A DNA stretch of 64,000 nt from CAZSHG01 sp964606695 [NCBI: uncultured bacterium]. GTDB lineage: Bacteria; UBP14; UBA6098. Below the pieces are notes generated by a model. That model was given only the letters and a program-made list of their open reading frames with translations. It was not told where the DNA came from and ran no database searches. The stretch covers positions 22,870 through 86,869 of the forward strand of contig CAZSHG010000014.1 in assembly GCA_964606695.1 (NCBI GenBank), in the 5' to 3' direction. The position numbers and the translations under genes were made by a program. Positions 33,269-43,210 of this stretch are shown in pieces; position 1 is the first letter of the stretch, and every line of letters starts with the position of its first letter.

Positions 33269-34981
33269 TTACAGCGGTATCGTTACCGTATCTTCCACTA
33301 CTTCGAGCTGAGTTTTGATGAACTCGAGGGTGTTCTCCATAACCTGTTCGACCTGACCCTCATCGTTATTCATTAGATACAGTGGAAAACCGAAGTAAGC
33401 CGAGCGGAAACTTGGTGCAACGTAACGAAGTGCTACCGGCACGCCGTTGAAGTCCGTGCTTTCCGCGGGGGTAGCGTCAGCAGTAATGCCGAAACTGTAT
33501 AATCTTTCCGTATATGGACTTCCGCCGTAAGAAGGTGGACGCATTCCAATTCGAGAAACTTTGTTGATTGACGCGGAACCGTCGAATGTTTTACCTGGAT
33601 CGATTTCGAGTGTTGGATAACCGGAAATACCTTCGTTAGCGATAGCACTCTGGAATATTTGACTATTTACGCCGATAATTTCGTTGTCTATTCCGAAGTA
33701 GTCATAAGAAGGTATCTCGTTCCAGGATTCGAGTTCGTTGGCGAACATATACCGGCCGTCGAATACCAGTCTGCCACCTACCTGTATATAAAGCATCGAC
33801 TCCTCTAAATACTCAGTTCCTATCTTATACCCAATAGTAACGAAGTCCTGGTCTATAATCCAGATTATGCTATAATCCGCTAACGTAGTCCTGGGAACGT
33901 CCCAAGTATCACTATTAGGCGGTCTGTGAATAGAGTAGTTATCGATCATGCCCAACGTTTGGAAACCGTCGAAAATGCCGTCATACCAGTCACGGATGAT
34001 AGCGGGATCGGGATACACTACTGCATCGTTCTGGTCGATTATGAGCACCCTATGCGGGAACGTGCCGTCGATATACTGTTGGCGGATGTCCTCATCGGAA
34101 ATATCGAAATATGGTTGAGCCAGCGTAATCACCGCGGAATCTATAGCGCCGGGGTAAAAGGCGTCGTCCCGAACCTGAACGAAGAATTTATAGTCGCCGT
34201 TTTCCGGGATCTCCCCCATTATATGGGTAGTCGTGTTCCTGACCCAGGCATCCGAGGTGTCGTATCCCGAATTCACGCCACCCAGTGTGTCGTCGAGTAG
34301 CGATGTAATAACCATTTCCCCGGACATCGTTTCTACCCACCATTTGTATTCCAGTATAATCGAGTTGTCCGGGTCGTCCGCCGACCAGCTAACCTCGATG
34401 CCCTTCCAGCTATATGTAGTATCCTTGAGAATCCAGTATTCCTCGCCCTCGAAGGGATCGGTAACTATAACGCATGAATCGGGCGGGGTGTTACTCCTGT
34501 ATAGAGTCATACACACTACGTCGGAATATAAACCTTCATTATCCAGCCCGCGGACACAAAACAGATGTTTGGTAACCGAATCGGGGTCCAGAATTTGCAG
34601 GAAAACCGTATCGCTCGTGCTGGAACTTTCGACCCTCGTCCAGGTTATCTTCATTCCGTCGATAGTAATGAGCGAATCGACGTCTGCAAGATCTTGCTGG
34701 TTTGTAAAATATTCCTCGAATTCATCAGCTTCTATTCCCTGTCCGGCCTGTTCGTGCGGAAGATCGATATATTCGTAAATATAAACCTTGCCATCGGTAT
34801 CGAAAGCCTGCCAATACATAATTGGAGCCGACCCGACGGTATCGCCGTCCGAGGGATTATTATAGAGTTGGATCATGGGTTTTTGATTCTCATTTATGTC
34901 GCCCTTATAGTCGCAACCCGTTATTAGAAGGCCGGCAAGAACGACCATCAGAGTGATTATGATATAATTAGTCTTTCTCAT
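33269..34981 (-). CDS. Lipoprotein with Ig-like repeats and amidotransferase-like C-terminus
   Basis: 570 residues from ATG 34981 (TTAGGAGGACGCGATA). It has a clear lipobox (AGLLITGCDYK). The N-terminal 300 residues look like two or three immunoglobulin/fibronectin-like segments (for example NNPSDGDTVGSAPIMYWQ). The C-terminal half (HRVLIIDQNDAV, DYSIIWIIDQDF, QVGGRLVFDGRYM) resembles the class I amidotransferase-like fold but has no visible catalytic Cys. It is the last gene of the TonB receptor locus; function unknown. Confidence 0.75.
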   Translation of the reverse strand: MRKTNYIIITLMVVLAGLLITGCDYKGDINENQKPMIQLYNNPSDGDTVGSAPIMYWQAFDTDGKVYIYEYIDLPHEQAGQGIEADEFEEYFTNQQDLADVDSLITIDGMKITWTRVESSSTSDTVFLQILDPDSVTKHLFCVRGLDNEGLYSDVVCMTLYRSNTPPDSCVIVTDPFEGEEYWILKDTTYSWKGIEVSWSADDPDNSIILEYKWWVETMSGEMVITSLLDDTLGGVNSGYDTSDAWVRNTTTHIMGEIPENGDYKFFVQVRDDAFYPGAIDSAVITLAQPYFDISDEDIRQQYIDGTFPHRVLIIDQNDAVVYPDPAIIRDWYDGIFDGFQTLGMIDNYSIHRPPNSDTWDVPRTTLADYSIIWIIDQDFVTIGYKIGTEYLEESMLYIQVGGRLVFDGRYMFANELESWNEIPSYDYFGIDNEIIGVNSQIFQSAIANEGISGYPTLEIDPGKTFDGSASINKVSRIGMRPPSYGGSPYTERLYSFGITADATPAESTDFNGVPVALRYVAPSFRSAYFGFPLYLMNNDEGQVEQVMENTLEFIKTQLEVVEDTVTIPL

Positions 34982-34993
34982 TATCGCGTCCTC

Positions 34994-35920
34994 CTAAAAT
35001 TCCAATCCAAGGGTGAACTTATGGGAGTTGAGCAACTCCTGCATATCGCTATACGCGTAGTCGATTTTCGTTGTAACCGAGCCAACAGGTAGTTTCAAAC
35101 CCACTCCGACGTTGAACCGTTCGGCATCCCACGCCCCAAAACGATAACCGGTTCGAACTGCGAACATATTATTGAACCAGTATTCCCCACCGACCTGGAA
35201 TTTTTCGAGGTTATCGTTGGGGTGGCTTCCCTCGGCACCCAGAGTAACCTTGTGCGCGCCGACTTCATAAATATCAGCGGCAAGACCCATGTGGAAAGAC
35301 ATGGGCAGAGGATACGGTGTCTGAAGGAAAGTTATATCCGGCCCGAAATTGGTGAAATTCATTCCGATGCGGAGATTCCTGAACTGCGTCCTATATAAAG
35401 TTCCGATGTCCATCGCCCAGGAATGAGCTTTTACATCGGCGTAATATTCACCGACGTATCTCCATGTAACTCCGACCGAGAAGCGGTCAGTCATCTCTCG
35501 CGAATAGGTTAATCCTACCGCGAGATCGCTTGCCATGAAAGTTCTTCCGGTGCCTTCGGGTCTCCCCCAGGTCGTTTCGCGCATCTCGCCGGTTGTCAGC
35601 CCTATAGCACTTACACCGACAACCCCGCCGAGTTGTGCCACGGGCATAGCGAATGCGGCGAAATCGTGCATAATCCCCGCAGGCCAGATGTTATGCGTGA
35701 ACATAACTTCTTTCCGCGAAAGATTGGTCAATCCCGCCGGGTTGTAGTAAATCGCGGAGACATCGTTCGCCGTGGCAATAAATGCATCCCCCATTCCGAC
35801 ACTGCGGGCACCTACCGGGATCTCCAGGAACTGAGCGGCCGCCGTGCCGACCTTAGCCTGACCGAAGGCGAGAATCGGAACGAGTAACAGCATTACTATT
35901 ATTGTTATATATCGTCTCAT
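34994..35920 (-). CDS. PorV/PorQ-family outer-membrane protein
   Basis: 308 residues from ATG 35920. After a signal peptide (LLLVPILAFGQA) it begins GTAAAQFLEIPVGARSVGMG and AIYYNPAGLTNL, the signature of the PorV/PorQ (UPF0164) family, followed by a FadL-like barrel. In Bacteroidetes PorV carries T9SS cargo from the SprA translocon to the attachment complex. Here it lies between a large secreted protein and a lipoprotein, so it may be dedicated to that cargo (inference). Confidence 0.85.
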   Translation of the reverse strand: MRRYITIIVMLLLVPILAFGQAKVGTAAAQFLEIPVGARSVGMGDAFIATANDVSAIYYNPAGLTNLSRKEVMFTHNIWPAGIMHDFAAFAMPVAQLGGVVGVSAIGLTTGEMRETTWGRPEGTGRTFMASDLAVGLTYSREMTDRFSVGVTWRYVGEYYADVKAHSWAMDIGTLYRTQFRNLRIGMNFTNFGPDITFLQTPYPLPMSFHMGLAADIYEVGAHKVTLGAEGSHPNDNLEKFQVGGEYWFNNMFAVRTGYRFGAWDAERFNVGVGLKLPVGSVTTKIDYAYSDMQELLNSHKFTLGLEF

Positions 35921-35931
35921 GATTCTCCCAA

Positions 35932-38271
35932 TTATTTAATAATTACGAATTTACCAAGTTGATAATCGCCCGTTTCCAGGTCTTCGACGCTGAACATATA
36001 GATACCGCTGGAAATCGCCTGGTCGTTCTTATTGATGAGGTCCCAGTCCTCGGCACCTACGATATCCTTCCCGTCGCCGTCTGTTTCGCCATTGTCCATT
36101 TCACCGGTATCGCTATGGTCGAGTTCATCCACGAGATCGGCGTCAACGGTGTAAATCCTGATTATAGCCTTTTCCGGAAGATTGGCGAATCTAAGTTTAC
36201 GAGAATACTCCGTCCAAACCTGCCCTACGGGAGTTTCCGCGTCGAGGCCTTCGGGGCCGGAATAGATATGATCTACCCTATATGGGTTAGGGATAACATA
36301 AACCTCTTCCGAATTTTCGCCACAGCCTTCCGGAACTACCCAGATGTAATTCGTTGTCTTCGAAGATTCGAGGGATTCGAGGTTGCGGGTAGGTTGGCCG
36401 AAATCGTATGAGGTTACGGAAATGTAAATATCGGCTCCTGCACGTTGATTGGTGATGGTATATTTCATCCACTCTTCGCTGTATCGGCTGACCGTATCGA
36501 CGGGCATCCCGGAATTCGTGCCGAATTTGGCGCGGGAGAAGGTGTCCATTACTACACTATCGGTCCCATAGGAAATGTATGTAGTATCTATCAATGGATA
36601 GTTACCGTCTTCATCCGGCACCACAAATTCGTCACTTCGGACGGCCATCTGGAATGTATCCACAGAATTGTAATCTGTGTAATCTATCTTGTCGAATTCG
36701 ATAATTGGTGTGAAATAGCTCTCCAGTTTCGCCTCGCTGGTGTAGATACGGAATCCCTCGAAATCCTGTAGAAGTGTAATTGGATCGACATAGTCTAACT
36801 GTTCGTCGAACTTCCAGAATATATCGATTTCGTTGCAATGGGACTCTATTTCGAATTCGGGTTTGGGTGGCGGAACCGGCCCTTGATAATTCGGTTCTCC
36901 GAGGCCGTTCGGCGCGCCGTAAACGTCTCGAACCCATTCCGTCGTCCTGCCCACTCCCGTATAATTATATTTCTCAGGTTGGCAATCGCCTACGACATTT
37001 GGATCCTGATGGAAATCCTCGGCAACCATAACGGCTATTGCTACGCGCACGGCATTCGTATCTCCAGGCGGTATATCGAAGGGGCCGAAGGAGAATAGAA
37101 ATCTGGTATCGTAACCGCATTTCATGTTTTCAGCGAGGTCTTCGGGCGGCGGAGACCAGTCTTCATCCTCGGTGTAATCCAATATATCGGTTTGGTTGTA
37201 ATCGAACTCTCCATTGCTCATAACCTGATATTTCATTATATCAGTTTCGGGAGTTCCATCCCAGCTCATTGGGGGATATCTGTGTGACGGTCCCCAGTCT
37301 ATTTCTTCATTGGTATTTGATACCCACCAATTAAAGGAATAACTCAGTTCGTCCAGAGGCGTTTCGCCTACTTTCAACAACGCGATTCCCAGAGCTCCCG
37401 TAGGGGAATATTCATCGAATCGCCCGTCATTGCTCGGATCACCGTCGTTATCGGCCAGCCAGGCGGTATTTACATATATCGAATCGTTCGCCAGCGGATC
37501 CCAATAAGATTCAATAAAGCCGGTAACGTCATCCTGGGCGTAATTAGGTGTATTTACATGACCGACGTCGCCGTCGATATAGATACCAACATAGGCGTTG
37601 CGAATGGTATCTGTTTCCGACCTGATATTGCTGATCCAATAATCGATAATCACGAAGTTCCTGGCGTAATTATACGACCATGAGACCGAACGCTGTTCTA
37701 CTTTGACTCCAATCGGCCTGTGCTCGACGGGAATAACGTCGAGGTGGTCGTTCGTAAGCGTATCGGTCATAACCGCGTTGAAGTCCTGTTCGCTGATCGC
37801 GTTAATCGTATCCAGGTATATCGAATTTATCTGGATTGTATCCTCTTTCTGATCATATCCGGGGAATAACTCATTCACTCCGCTAAACCATCCATCCTCG
37901 CCGATACTCACCAGAGTATCCCCGGAAACGACCGCACCGATCCACAGAGAACCCTGGAAAAGGTATTCGAGTCCCGATCCGCCGGGATATTCCGCGGATG
38001 GCCGGCATTTACCGATGTTCTCACCGGTTTCATAGATAATACAATAACGGGGATCGTCTTCTCCCCTCTGGCTTCCGAAGAAACCCCAGTTAGATACCGT
38101 GAAGAAGAGTTGTCCGACATCGTGAGTTTCCTCGTCCGTCGCGGGAGCCGTAACCATTGGACGGCGTCTCGGCGTGGGTCGATTACTCGGACCGCTTTCC
38201 CCGAATACCGATCCGATAAACAGAACGCCCGTAACAAGTAATACGATTGTGCATATTGCGTGTTTTTTCAT
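35932..38271 (-). CDS. Large secreted protein with T9SS-type C-terminus
   Basis: I choose ATG 38271 (TTGGAGTATCAA), which begins directly with the signal peptide MKKHAICTIVLLVTGVLFIG; 779 residues. The body includes a WIGAVVSGDTLVS region, a fibronectin-like segment (DIFWKFDEQ ... DFEGFRIYTS) and a C-terminal sorting-like domain (YVIPNPYRVD ... AISSGIYMFSVE ... KFVIIK). Proteins with this layout are common beside TonB receptors in FCB candidate phyla, without a known function. Probably a surface-attached partner of the receptor encoded just upstream. Confidence 0.8.
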   Translation of the reverse strand: MKKHAICTIVLLVTGVLFIGSVFGESGPSNRPTPRRRPMVTAPATDEETHDVGQLFFTVSNWGFFGSQRGEDDPRYCIIYETGENIGKCRPSAEYPGGSGLEYLFQGSLWIGAVVSGDTLVSIGEDGWFSGVNELFPGYDQKEDTIQINSIYLDTINAISEQDFNAVMTDTLTNDHLDVIPVEHRPIGVKVEQRSVSWSYNYARNFVIIDYWISNIRSETDTIRNAYVGIYIDGDVGHVNTPNYAQDDVTGFIESYWDPLANDSIYVNTAWLADNDGDPSNDGRFDEYSPTGALGIALLKVGETPLDELSYSFNWWVSNTNEEIDWGPSHRYPPMSWDGTPETDIMKYQVMSNGEFDYNQTDILDYTEDEDWSPPPEDLAENMKCGYDTRFLFSFGPFDIPPGDTNAVRVAIAVMVAEDFHQDPNVVGDCQPEKYNYTGVGRTTEWVRDVYGAPNGLGEPNYQGPVPPPKPEFEIESHCNEIDIFWKFDEQLDYVDPITLLQDFEGFRIYTSEAKLESYFTPIIEFDKIDYTDYNSVDTFQMAVRSDEFVVPDEDGNYPLIDTTYISYGTDSVVMDTFSRAKFGTNSGMPVDTVSRYSEEWMKYTITNQRAGADIYISVTSYDFGQPTRNLESLESSKTTNYIWVVPEGCGENSEEVYVIPNPYRVDHIYSGPEGLDAETPVGQVWTEYSRKLRFANLPEKAIIRIYTVDADLVDELDHSDTGEMDNGETDGDGKDIVGAEDWDLINKNDQAISSGIYMFSVEDLETGDYQLGKFVIIK

Positions 38272-38297
38272 TTGATACTCCAATTCTCCTCTTCGCC

Positions 38298-41200
38298 TTA
38301 CCAGCTAACCTGAAGTCCGAACCTGACATTCATCGGCGGGCTCCAGTGGTCTGGATTAAACGCGTAATCGAGACCGTTATTGAGCCCGTCATCGACGTCC
38401 CAGTCATCGGGTAATCCGGTTTCGCTGTAAACGTATTCGACGTTCCTTCTGTTAGTAAGGTTTTGCACCCAAACCAGGAAGGAATAATCCATTCCGGCGA
38501 AGGAGAAGTCCTTGTTGAATCTTAGATCTATATTGTAATTCGGTGGTATTCTAAGAGCGTTTTCGCGCTCCCATGCTTTCTCTCCGGGTTCGGGATCCCA
38601 ATCCGGGTTATTAACAGTCGGTGTGTATGGGAATCCACTGCCATACTGGAAGAGGAGATTGAGTCCCCATTTATCCGGCAGATTCAATCCGAACACAACC
38701 GGATTATCGTCATCCTGGACTCTGTAATCGGCGACGACATTTACTATGTGCCGCTGGTCCCAATCGAGGGGAAGATCCTGCAAAGGTATCGCCGATTGAT
38801 CGAAGAGCGCATCGTAACCGCTTCTGTTTGAACTCGATTTACCGAAGGCAAAGGCATATTGATAGTTCGCGTCAACTGTCCATCTGTTGGAATAACTCTT
38901 CCTGACAGACATTTCTATTCCTCTGCTTCGTGCGTAGTCCTGATTTTCGTAAACACTCTGGGATATCGGCCCAAGGTTCTGCGAAGTCGTATTCAACAGA
39001 CCGTATATATCTTTATAATAACCGGAAAACTCCAGAGTCCAATCCTCGGTAATGCCATATCCCACTCCGAGTTCGTATGTAACCGTCTTCTCGAATCCCA
39101 GGTTGGGATTGCCTAATAATCTCCCGGCTCTGCTGGCCTGAGTAGGCATCTGGTAGAAATTATCGTATCCGGGAAGTTGATAGAGATGCGCATAGCTGAA
39201 GAATAACTTGGCTCTATCCGTAATCGGGTAGCTCATTCCGATTCGCGGGCTTAGTCTGCTCTGTGATTTGAATATCTCATCGTAATCGGGCAGAACCTCG
39301 ACGATACTCTGAGCTGTCGAATCCTCCAGAACCTCGCCGGCCTGCAGGAACACGTCGAGCCTGATGCCGATATTCGCAATCAGTCCGCCATATTCCATCT
39401 TATCCTGGATATACCACGCAAACTGCTTCGGCGTTCTCTCGTAGAAACTCCTGAAGATTCCGTGTTCGGGATATGGGCCACCGTCGGGTTCGCGGTCGTA
39501 TTTGAATTCCGGGTATTGGATTTCCTTCATCTGCATATTGATGTTCTGGAATTCCACGCCCGTCTTGACCTGATTATTGTCGTCTATCTGACTCGTAATG
39601 TCTGCCTTAGCCAGGACAATATTTGTTTCCCGCCTGTGCCAGACAGCGTATCTATCGCTGCCACGGTCGAGGAATAGATCCGTATTATCCCACTTGCCAT
39701 TTCCGTTTATATCGATAAAGGCTTCGTAACTATCTCGTTCGAAATTAGGCGGGTCGTAATAACCATTCCCATTCAAATCCAGGAATGGTTCGCCTTCTTC
39801 GCCGACATTGTATTTACCGTCGCCGTTTGCGTCGATGAAATCGCAGTAGTCGTTACGATACGTATAAACGCCGTCGTGGTTGATATCGACGAATTCTCCC
39901 CAATCGGGGGTGAAATTAGAGTTGTCATCATGCCATGTGGTTTCTTCTAACGCGATATGATACTCGTCCGGAACCATTGGATTATTTTCGTAATAGGTTC
40001 CCCATACGAATTCACCGGATTGCTTTATGCCATCGCCGTTCAAATCGACCCACAGCGTATCGTCTAAGAACAATCCGCCGGGATAGACGTTTTCACCGTA
40101 GAATCCGATACCGAAAGGCATCCCATCGCGGAACGGTTCGCCATCGGAATACGGTTCGGGTCTATCCATCGGGCTTGCGAGGATATAGCTGTTGAAATTA
40201 GTTTGCCTCGGTTCGAAGACATTATTATCGTTGACCTCATACCAGGGCTCTTCGCCGAGTTGCGGCGGGCGATCGTCGATGTAAATCGTATCGAGATAAC
40301 CGATAGAATCGGGGGTTACCCAAAAGGTATCGACATAATCGATAATAGGTTCCCAGTATTCCCAGAAATCCCATTGACCGTTGGAGTTGGAATCCCACCA
40401 TTTAACTCTGACCTGAGGAATGCCGTCACCGTTAACATCGACCCAATCGTCGAGAGAACCGTAAACGGAACTATCGACAGCGAAGGCGTCCGGTGTATTT
40501 CCGCCGGGTTCATAATCGAGGCCGGTGCGGAAATAACCAGCGCGAATTTCGTAGAAAGTCCTTGGCGACAGATTATGCACCCATTTGAAAGAAAGCTGAA
40601 GCGCTTTGCGTTCCACTATCTGTGCGTTTTGAGGGACGTAAGTGTAATCCCAGCTCCAGCTTCTGGATTTCGTCCAGTTCCCGGTTCCGGTAACCGTGTA
40701 TGACATGGACGGCGTTATTTTCTGTTTAAGTTTCAGAGTGGCCGTATATTCGTTGTAACGCCTTTCCGGGAAAAACCCGAACCAATCGTAATCGATGCCA
40801 TAAGGGGTTCCGATACGGGTATCGGTTGGAAGATGATCCTCAAGATCCCAGAGATAATTATATGGAAAACGAGTATCGGTGTTCTCCCCCGTAACCGACA
40901 GGAAATAACTCAACCTTTTCGATCTGGGCAATTCCAGGCCGACAATCGGGAGCAGATATGTGCTAACCGGTTCCGGACCCGAAAGCGAGAATTCCAACCT
41001 GTCGGAATTCCTGGAAAACTTATTTATTTCCGGGAATCCAAGGTCGTCGGTGAGGAAAGTAACACTCCCGGCGAAATTGTTCGCGCTACCCTCTCGCGTA
41101 ACAATATTAACGATACCGGATAGCGCGCCGCCGTATTCGGCGTTGTAGCTACCGGTTTGCACGGAAACTTCCTGAATACTCGACGTCGCTACTTCGAGCC

Positions 41201-41795
41201 CTTTTGCGTTGTAAGTCGGATCCGTAACGGGCATACCGTCAACCATGTAAGTAACCTCGCGTGAACGTCCACCGCGCATGTGGATTTCTCCGTCGCGCTC
41301 GACGATTCCCGCTTTCGTTTCGAGGATTTCATCGATGCTTGTAACGGGCTGTTTAGCGATGTCGTCGCCGGTAAAAGTAGTTTGCGAATGGGTAACATCG
41401 ATCTGGATGTCATCCTTATCTGCGGTAATTTCGATCACCGGGTTTTTGATTGCTGTCGATTCCAATTCAATGTCGATTACCGCCGTCTGATCCGACGAAA
41501 CCATTACATTTGTAACGGTTAAAGGGTTGTAACCGATATAAGATGCTTTGATTTTGTAGATGCCCGGTCGGACGTTGAGAATGAAGTATTCTCCGTCGAG
41601 ATCGGTCGCCGCGCCCCCCTGAATACCGTCGTTATCGTCGAGGAGCTGGACATTGACTCCCGCCAGGGGTTCGCCGGTCTGGGAATCGACTATTTCCCCC
41701 TTGATCTTACCGGTATCTGCCGCCCATAAGACGGGAATTAGAATTAATAGAACGGTTAGGGCTATCACCAGCCCCGAGGTGCGTTTCTGCACCAT
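38298..41795 (-). CDS. TonB-dependent receptor with EF-hand-like extracellular loops
   Basis: 1165 residues from ATG 41795 (GGGGAGGTTTCG). It has a signal peptide, a carboxypeptidase-regulatory-like domain (about residues 30-110: GEIVDSQTGEPLAGVNVQL), a plug domain (EILETKAGIVERDGEIHMRG, GALSGIVNIVTREGS) and a C-terminal barrel ending in VRFGLQVSW. Between residues about 449 and 708 are six or so DxNxDG-type loops (VDVNGDGIPQ, VDLNGDGIKQ, IDANGDGKYN, LDLNGNGYYD, IDINGNGKWD), which look like calcium sites in large extracellular loops. The transported substrate is unknown. Confidence 0.88.
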   Translation of the reverse strand: MVQKRTSGLVIALTVLLILIPVLWAADTGKIKGEIVDSQTGEPLAGVNVQLLDDNDGIQGGAATDLDGEYFILNVRPGIYKIKASYIGYNPLTVTNVMVSSDQTAVIDIELESTAIKNPVIEITADKDDIQIDVTHSQTTFTGDDIAKQPVTSIDEILETKAGIVERDGEIHMRGGRSREVTYMVDGMPVTDPTYNAKGLEVATSSIQEVSVQTGSYNAEYGGALSGIVNIVTREGSANNFAGSVTFLTDDLGFPEINKFSRNSDRLEFSLSGPEPVSTYLLPIVGLELPRSKRLSYFLSVTGENTDTRFPYNYLWDLEDHLPTDTRIGTPYGIDYDWFGFFPERRYNEYTATLKLKQKITPSMSYTVTGTGNWTKSRSWSWDYTYVPQNAQIVERKALQLSFKWVHNLSPRTFYEIRAGYFRTGLDYEPGGNTPDAFAVDSSVYGSLDDWVDVNGDGIPQVRVKWWDSNSNGQWDFWEYWEPIIDYVDTFWVTPDSIGYLDTIYIDDRPPQLGEEPWYEVNDNNVFEPRQTNFNSYILASPMDRPEPYSDGEPFRDGMPFGIGFYGENVYPGGLFLDDTLWVDLNGDGIKQSGEFVWGTYYENNPMVPDEYHIALEETTWHDDNSNFTPDWGEFVDINHDGVYTYRNDYCDFIDANGDGKYNVGEEGEPFLDLNGNGYYDPPNFERDSYEAFIDINGNGKWDNTDLFLDRGSDRYAVWHRRETNIVLAKADITSQIDDNNQVKTGVEFQNINMQMKEIQYPEFKYDREPDGGPYPEHGIFRSFYERTPKQFAWYIQDKMEYGGLIANIGIRLDVFLQAGEVLEDSTAQSIVEVLPDYDEIFKSQSRLSPRIGMSYPITDRAKLFFSYAHLYQLPGYDNFYQMPTQASRAGRLLGNPNLGFEKTVTYELGVGYGITEDWTLEFSGYYKDIYGLLNTTSQNLGPISQSVYENQDYARSRGIEMSVRKSYSNRWTVDANYQYAFAFGKSSSNRSGYDALFDQSAIPLQDLPLDWDQRHIVNVVADYRVQDDDNPVVFGLNLPDKWGLNLLFQYGSGFPYTPTVNNPDWDPEPGEKAWERENALRIPPNYNIDLRFNKDFSFAGMDYSFLVWVQNLTNRRNVEYVYSETGLPDDWDVDDGLNNGLDYAFNPDHWSPPMNVRFGLQVSW

Positions 41796-41877
41796 CGAAA
41801 CCTCCCCTGCTATGTAATTATTTTTATTTCAACTTTCTCTAAAAGGACGAATAAGCATTCGTTCCTTATAGGTCTTA

Positions 41878-41906
41878 ATTATATTTAGCCAGTATATAAG
41901 TGTCAA
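41878..41906 (-). promoter_or_regulatory. Consensus promoter of the TonB receptor locus
   Basis: On the minus strand: TTGACA (41906-41901), 17-base spacer, TATAAT (41883-41878). Both boxes are perfect and lie about 80 bases before the receptor start, so the four-gene locus is probably one transcript. The rest of the 351-base gap 41796-42146 shows no gene. Confidence 0.85.
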
Positions 41907-42146
41907 GGCTTTTCTAATAATATAGTTGTTTTTAGATAACCAATTTCATCCTATACAAAATCTACCTGCGTTCTACACTTTCGATCGAGTCCCGAACCAT
42001 AGCACTTTGAAGCGGAAGGACTGGGACAGGAGCACTACCTTTCGGAACCGAAGAGTTAACGCGGGCAACCTTAACTTTAGTATCGTATTCAAAGGCGAAA
42101 ACGACGAAGTTATTTTTAAATTAGGAAATGGATTTCTATGCGACGA

Positions 42147-42896
42147 CTATTCCGCAACATCGAGTGTTTTAGGATCGGGGGATTTTCGATAATCGAATCC
42201 CAGTTTCTCGCTTAATCCCTCCGCCAGACAGTTGCAAATTCGTTTTTTCGTGGGAAGTTCGGACGTTACCTCGGCAATACATATCGCTTTCTCGGCGAGT
42301 TCAGGATCCATTGGCGCATTTAGAAGATAATCGCCGAGTTTTCTGAATTGCGGCCCCACCGGAATCGATCCCTGTTGCAATAGCGCGCCGTGTTTTCGAC
42401 GTTGCGCACTGCCGATTAGTTTTTTCCTTTCTACGACGACCTCGTATCGGCTTGCGGACGAAAAACAGGATGGGTTTCTGTGCCCGCCCGATTCGCCTTT
42501 AGTAACCCGGGCATCGATCCCGAGTTTCTTCAATCCCGCAGAAAGGCCCTTCGATATGATTCTATAGCTTTCTATGACGCTGAGTCCGGCCATAGGATGT
42601 CCCGCCGGCAGGATAATTGAATATGTAACTTCATCCCAGTGTAACACCGCCCTTCCGCCGGTCGGCCTGACCGCGAAATCGATGCCGTCTCTTTCCAATG
42701 TTTTTATATTTATATCCGAACGCGGCTGGCCGTAGCCGATAGTCAGAGTTGGGTTCAGCCAGTCGTAGAACCGCAATAGAGGAGTGAATTCCTCCGCTTT
42801 AGCTTTATTGAGGAGCGAGGCATCCAACTGCATGCTCTCCTCGCCCGGCAATTTATCCTGAAACACAATCCGCCAGATATCGTTTCTTCCGGTCAT
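42147..42896 (-). CDS. lipM: Octanoyltransferase LipM / lipoate-protein ligase family
   Basis: 249 residues from ATG 42896. It has the biotin/lipoate ligase fold motifs RPTGGRAVLH and KKLIGSAQRR followed by LLQQGSIPVG. Cys144 in PSCFSSASRYEVVVE aligns with the catalytic Cys of LipM, which moves octanoyl groups from acyl carrier protein to a lipoyl domain. A lipoate-protein ligase remains possible. It follows the small membrane protein by 8 bases. Confidence 0.8.
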   Translation of the reverse strand: MTGRNDIWRIVFQDKLPGEESMQLDASLLNKAKAEEFTPLLRFYDWLNPTLTIGYGQPRSDINIKTLERDGIDFAVRPTGGRAVLHWDEVTYSIILPAGHPMAGLSVIESYRIISKGLSAGLKKLGIDARVTKGESGGHRNPSCFSSASRYEVVVERKKLIGSAQRRKHGALLQQGSIPVGPQFRKLGDYLLNAPMDPELAEKAICIAEVTSELPTKKRICNCLAEGLSEKLGFDYRKSPDPKTLDVAE

Positions 42897-42904
42897 GTAG
42901 AATT

Positions 42905-43207
42905 TTACTCTCTCCGTTTTCGTCCGCGACGTTTATACCATGTATATTTCGTTCCGCCGTCCATGAAAAAACCGGCTACTGCCATAATAGCGCCTGTGGT
43001 GTAGTTCTGGGTCGTGAAGGCTATTATCAGGCCGGTCATCATGCGGGGCATGAACAACCATCCCGGGACGTAAACTATCCATCGTTCGTCCCAGAAAGCG
43101 CCGCCGTGGAAATACCAGATGAAAAGTAGATTAATTCTCGGCAGAAAAACAAAACCAAGCAGATATAGGAACCACCTGACTTCCCAGATATTGAGTAAAT
43201 TATCCAT
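42905..43207 (-). CDS. Small membrane protein of unknown function
   Basis: 100 residues from ATG 43207 (TGAGGT upstream), three bases after the kinase stop. It has two or three hydrophobic, Trp- and Phe-rich segments (WFLYLLGFVFLPRINLLFIW, MMTGLIIAFTTQ) and a very basic tail (KRRGRKRRE). No family recognised. Spacing suggests one transcript with the hybrid kinase and lipM. Confidence 0.7.
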   Translation of the reverse strand: MDNLLNIWEVRWFLYLLGFVFLPRINLLFIWYFHGGAFWDERWIVYVPGWLFMPRMMTGLIIAFTTQNYTTGAIMAVAGFFMDGGTKYTWYKRRGRKRRE

Positions 43208-43210
43208 ACC

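Noticed and set aside
41926-42192. 88-codon plus-strand frame before lipM
   Set aside because: No ribosome site or signal; overlaps the lipM 3' end and a promoter region.
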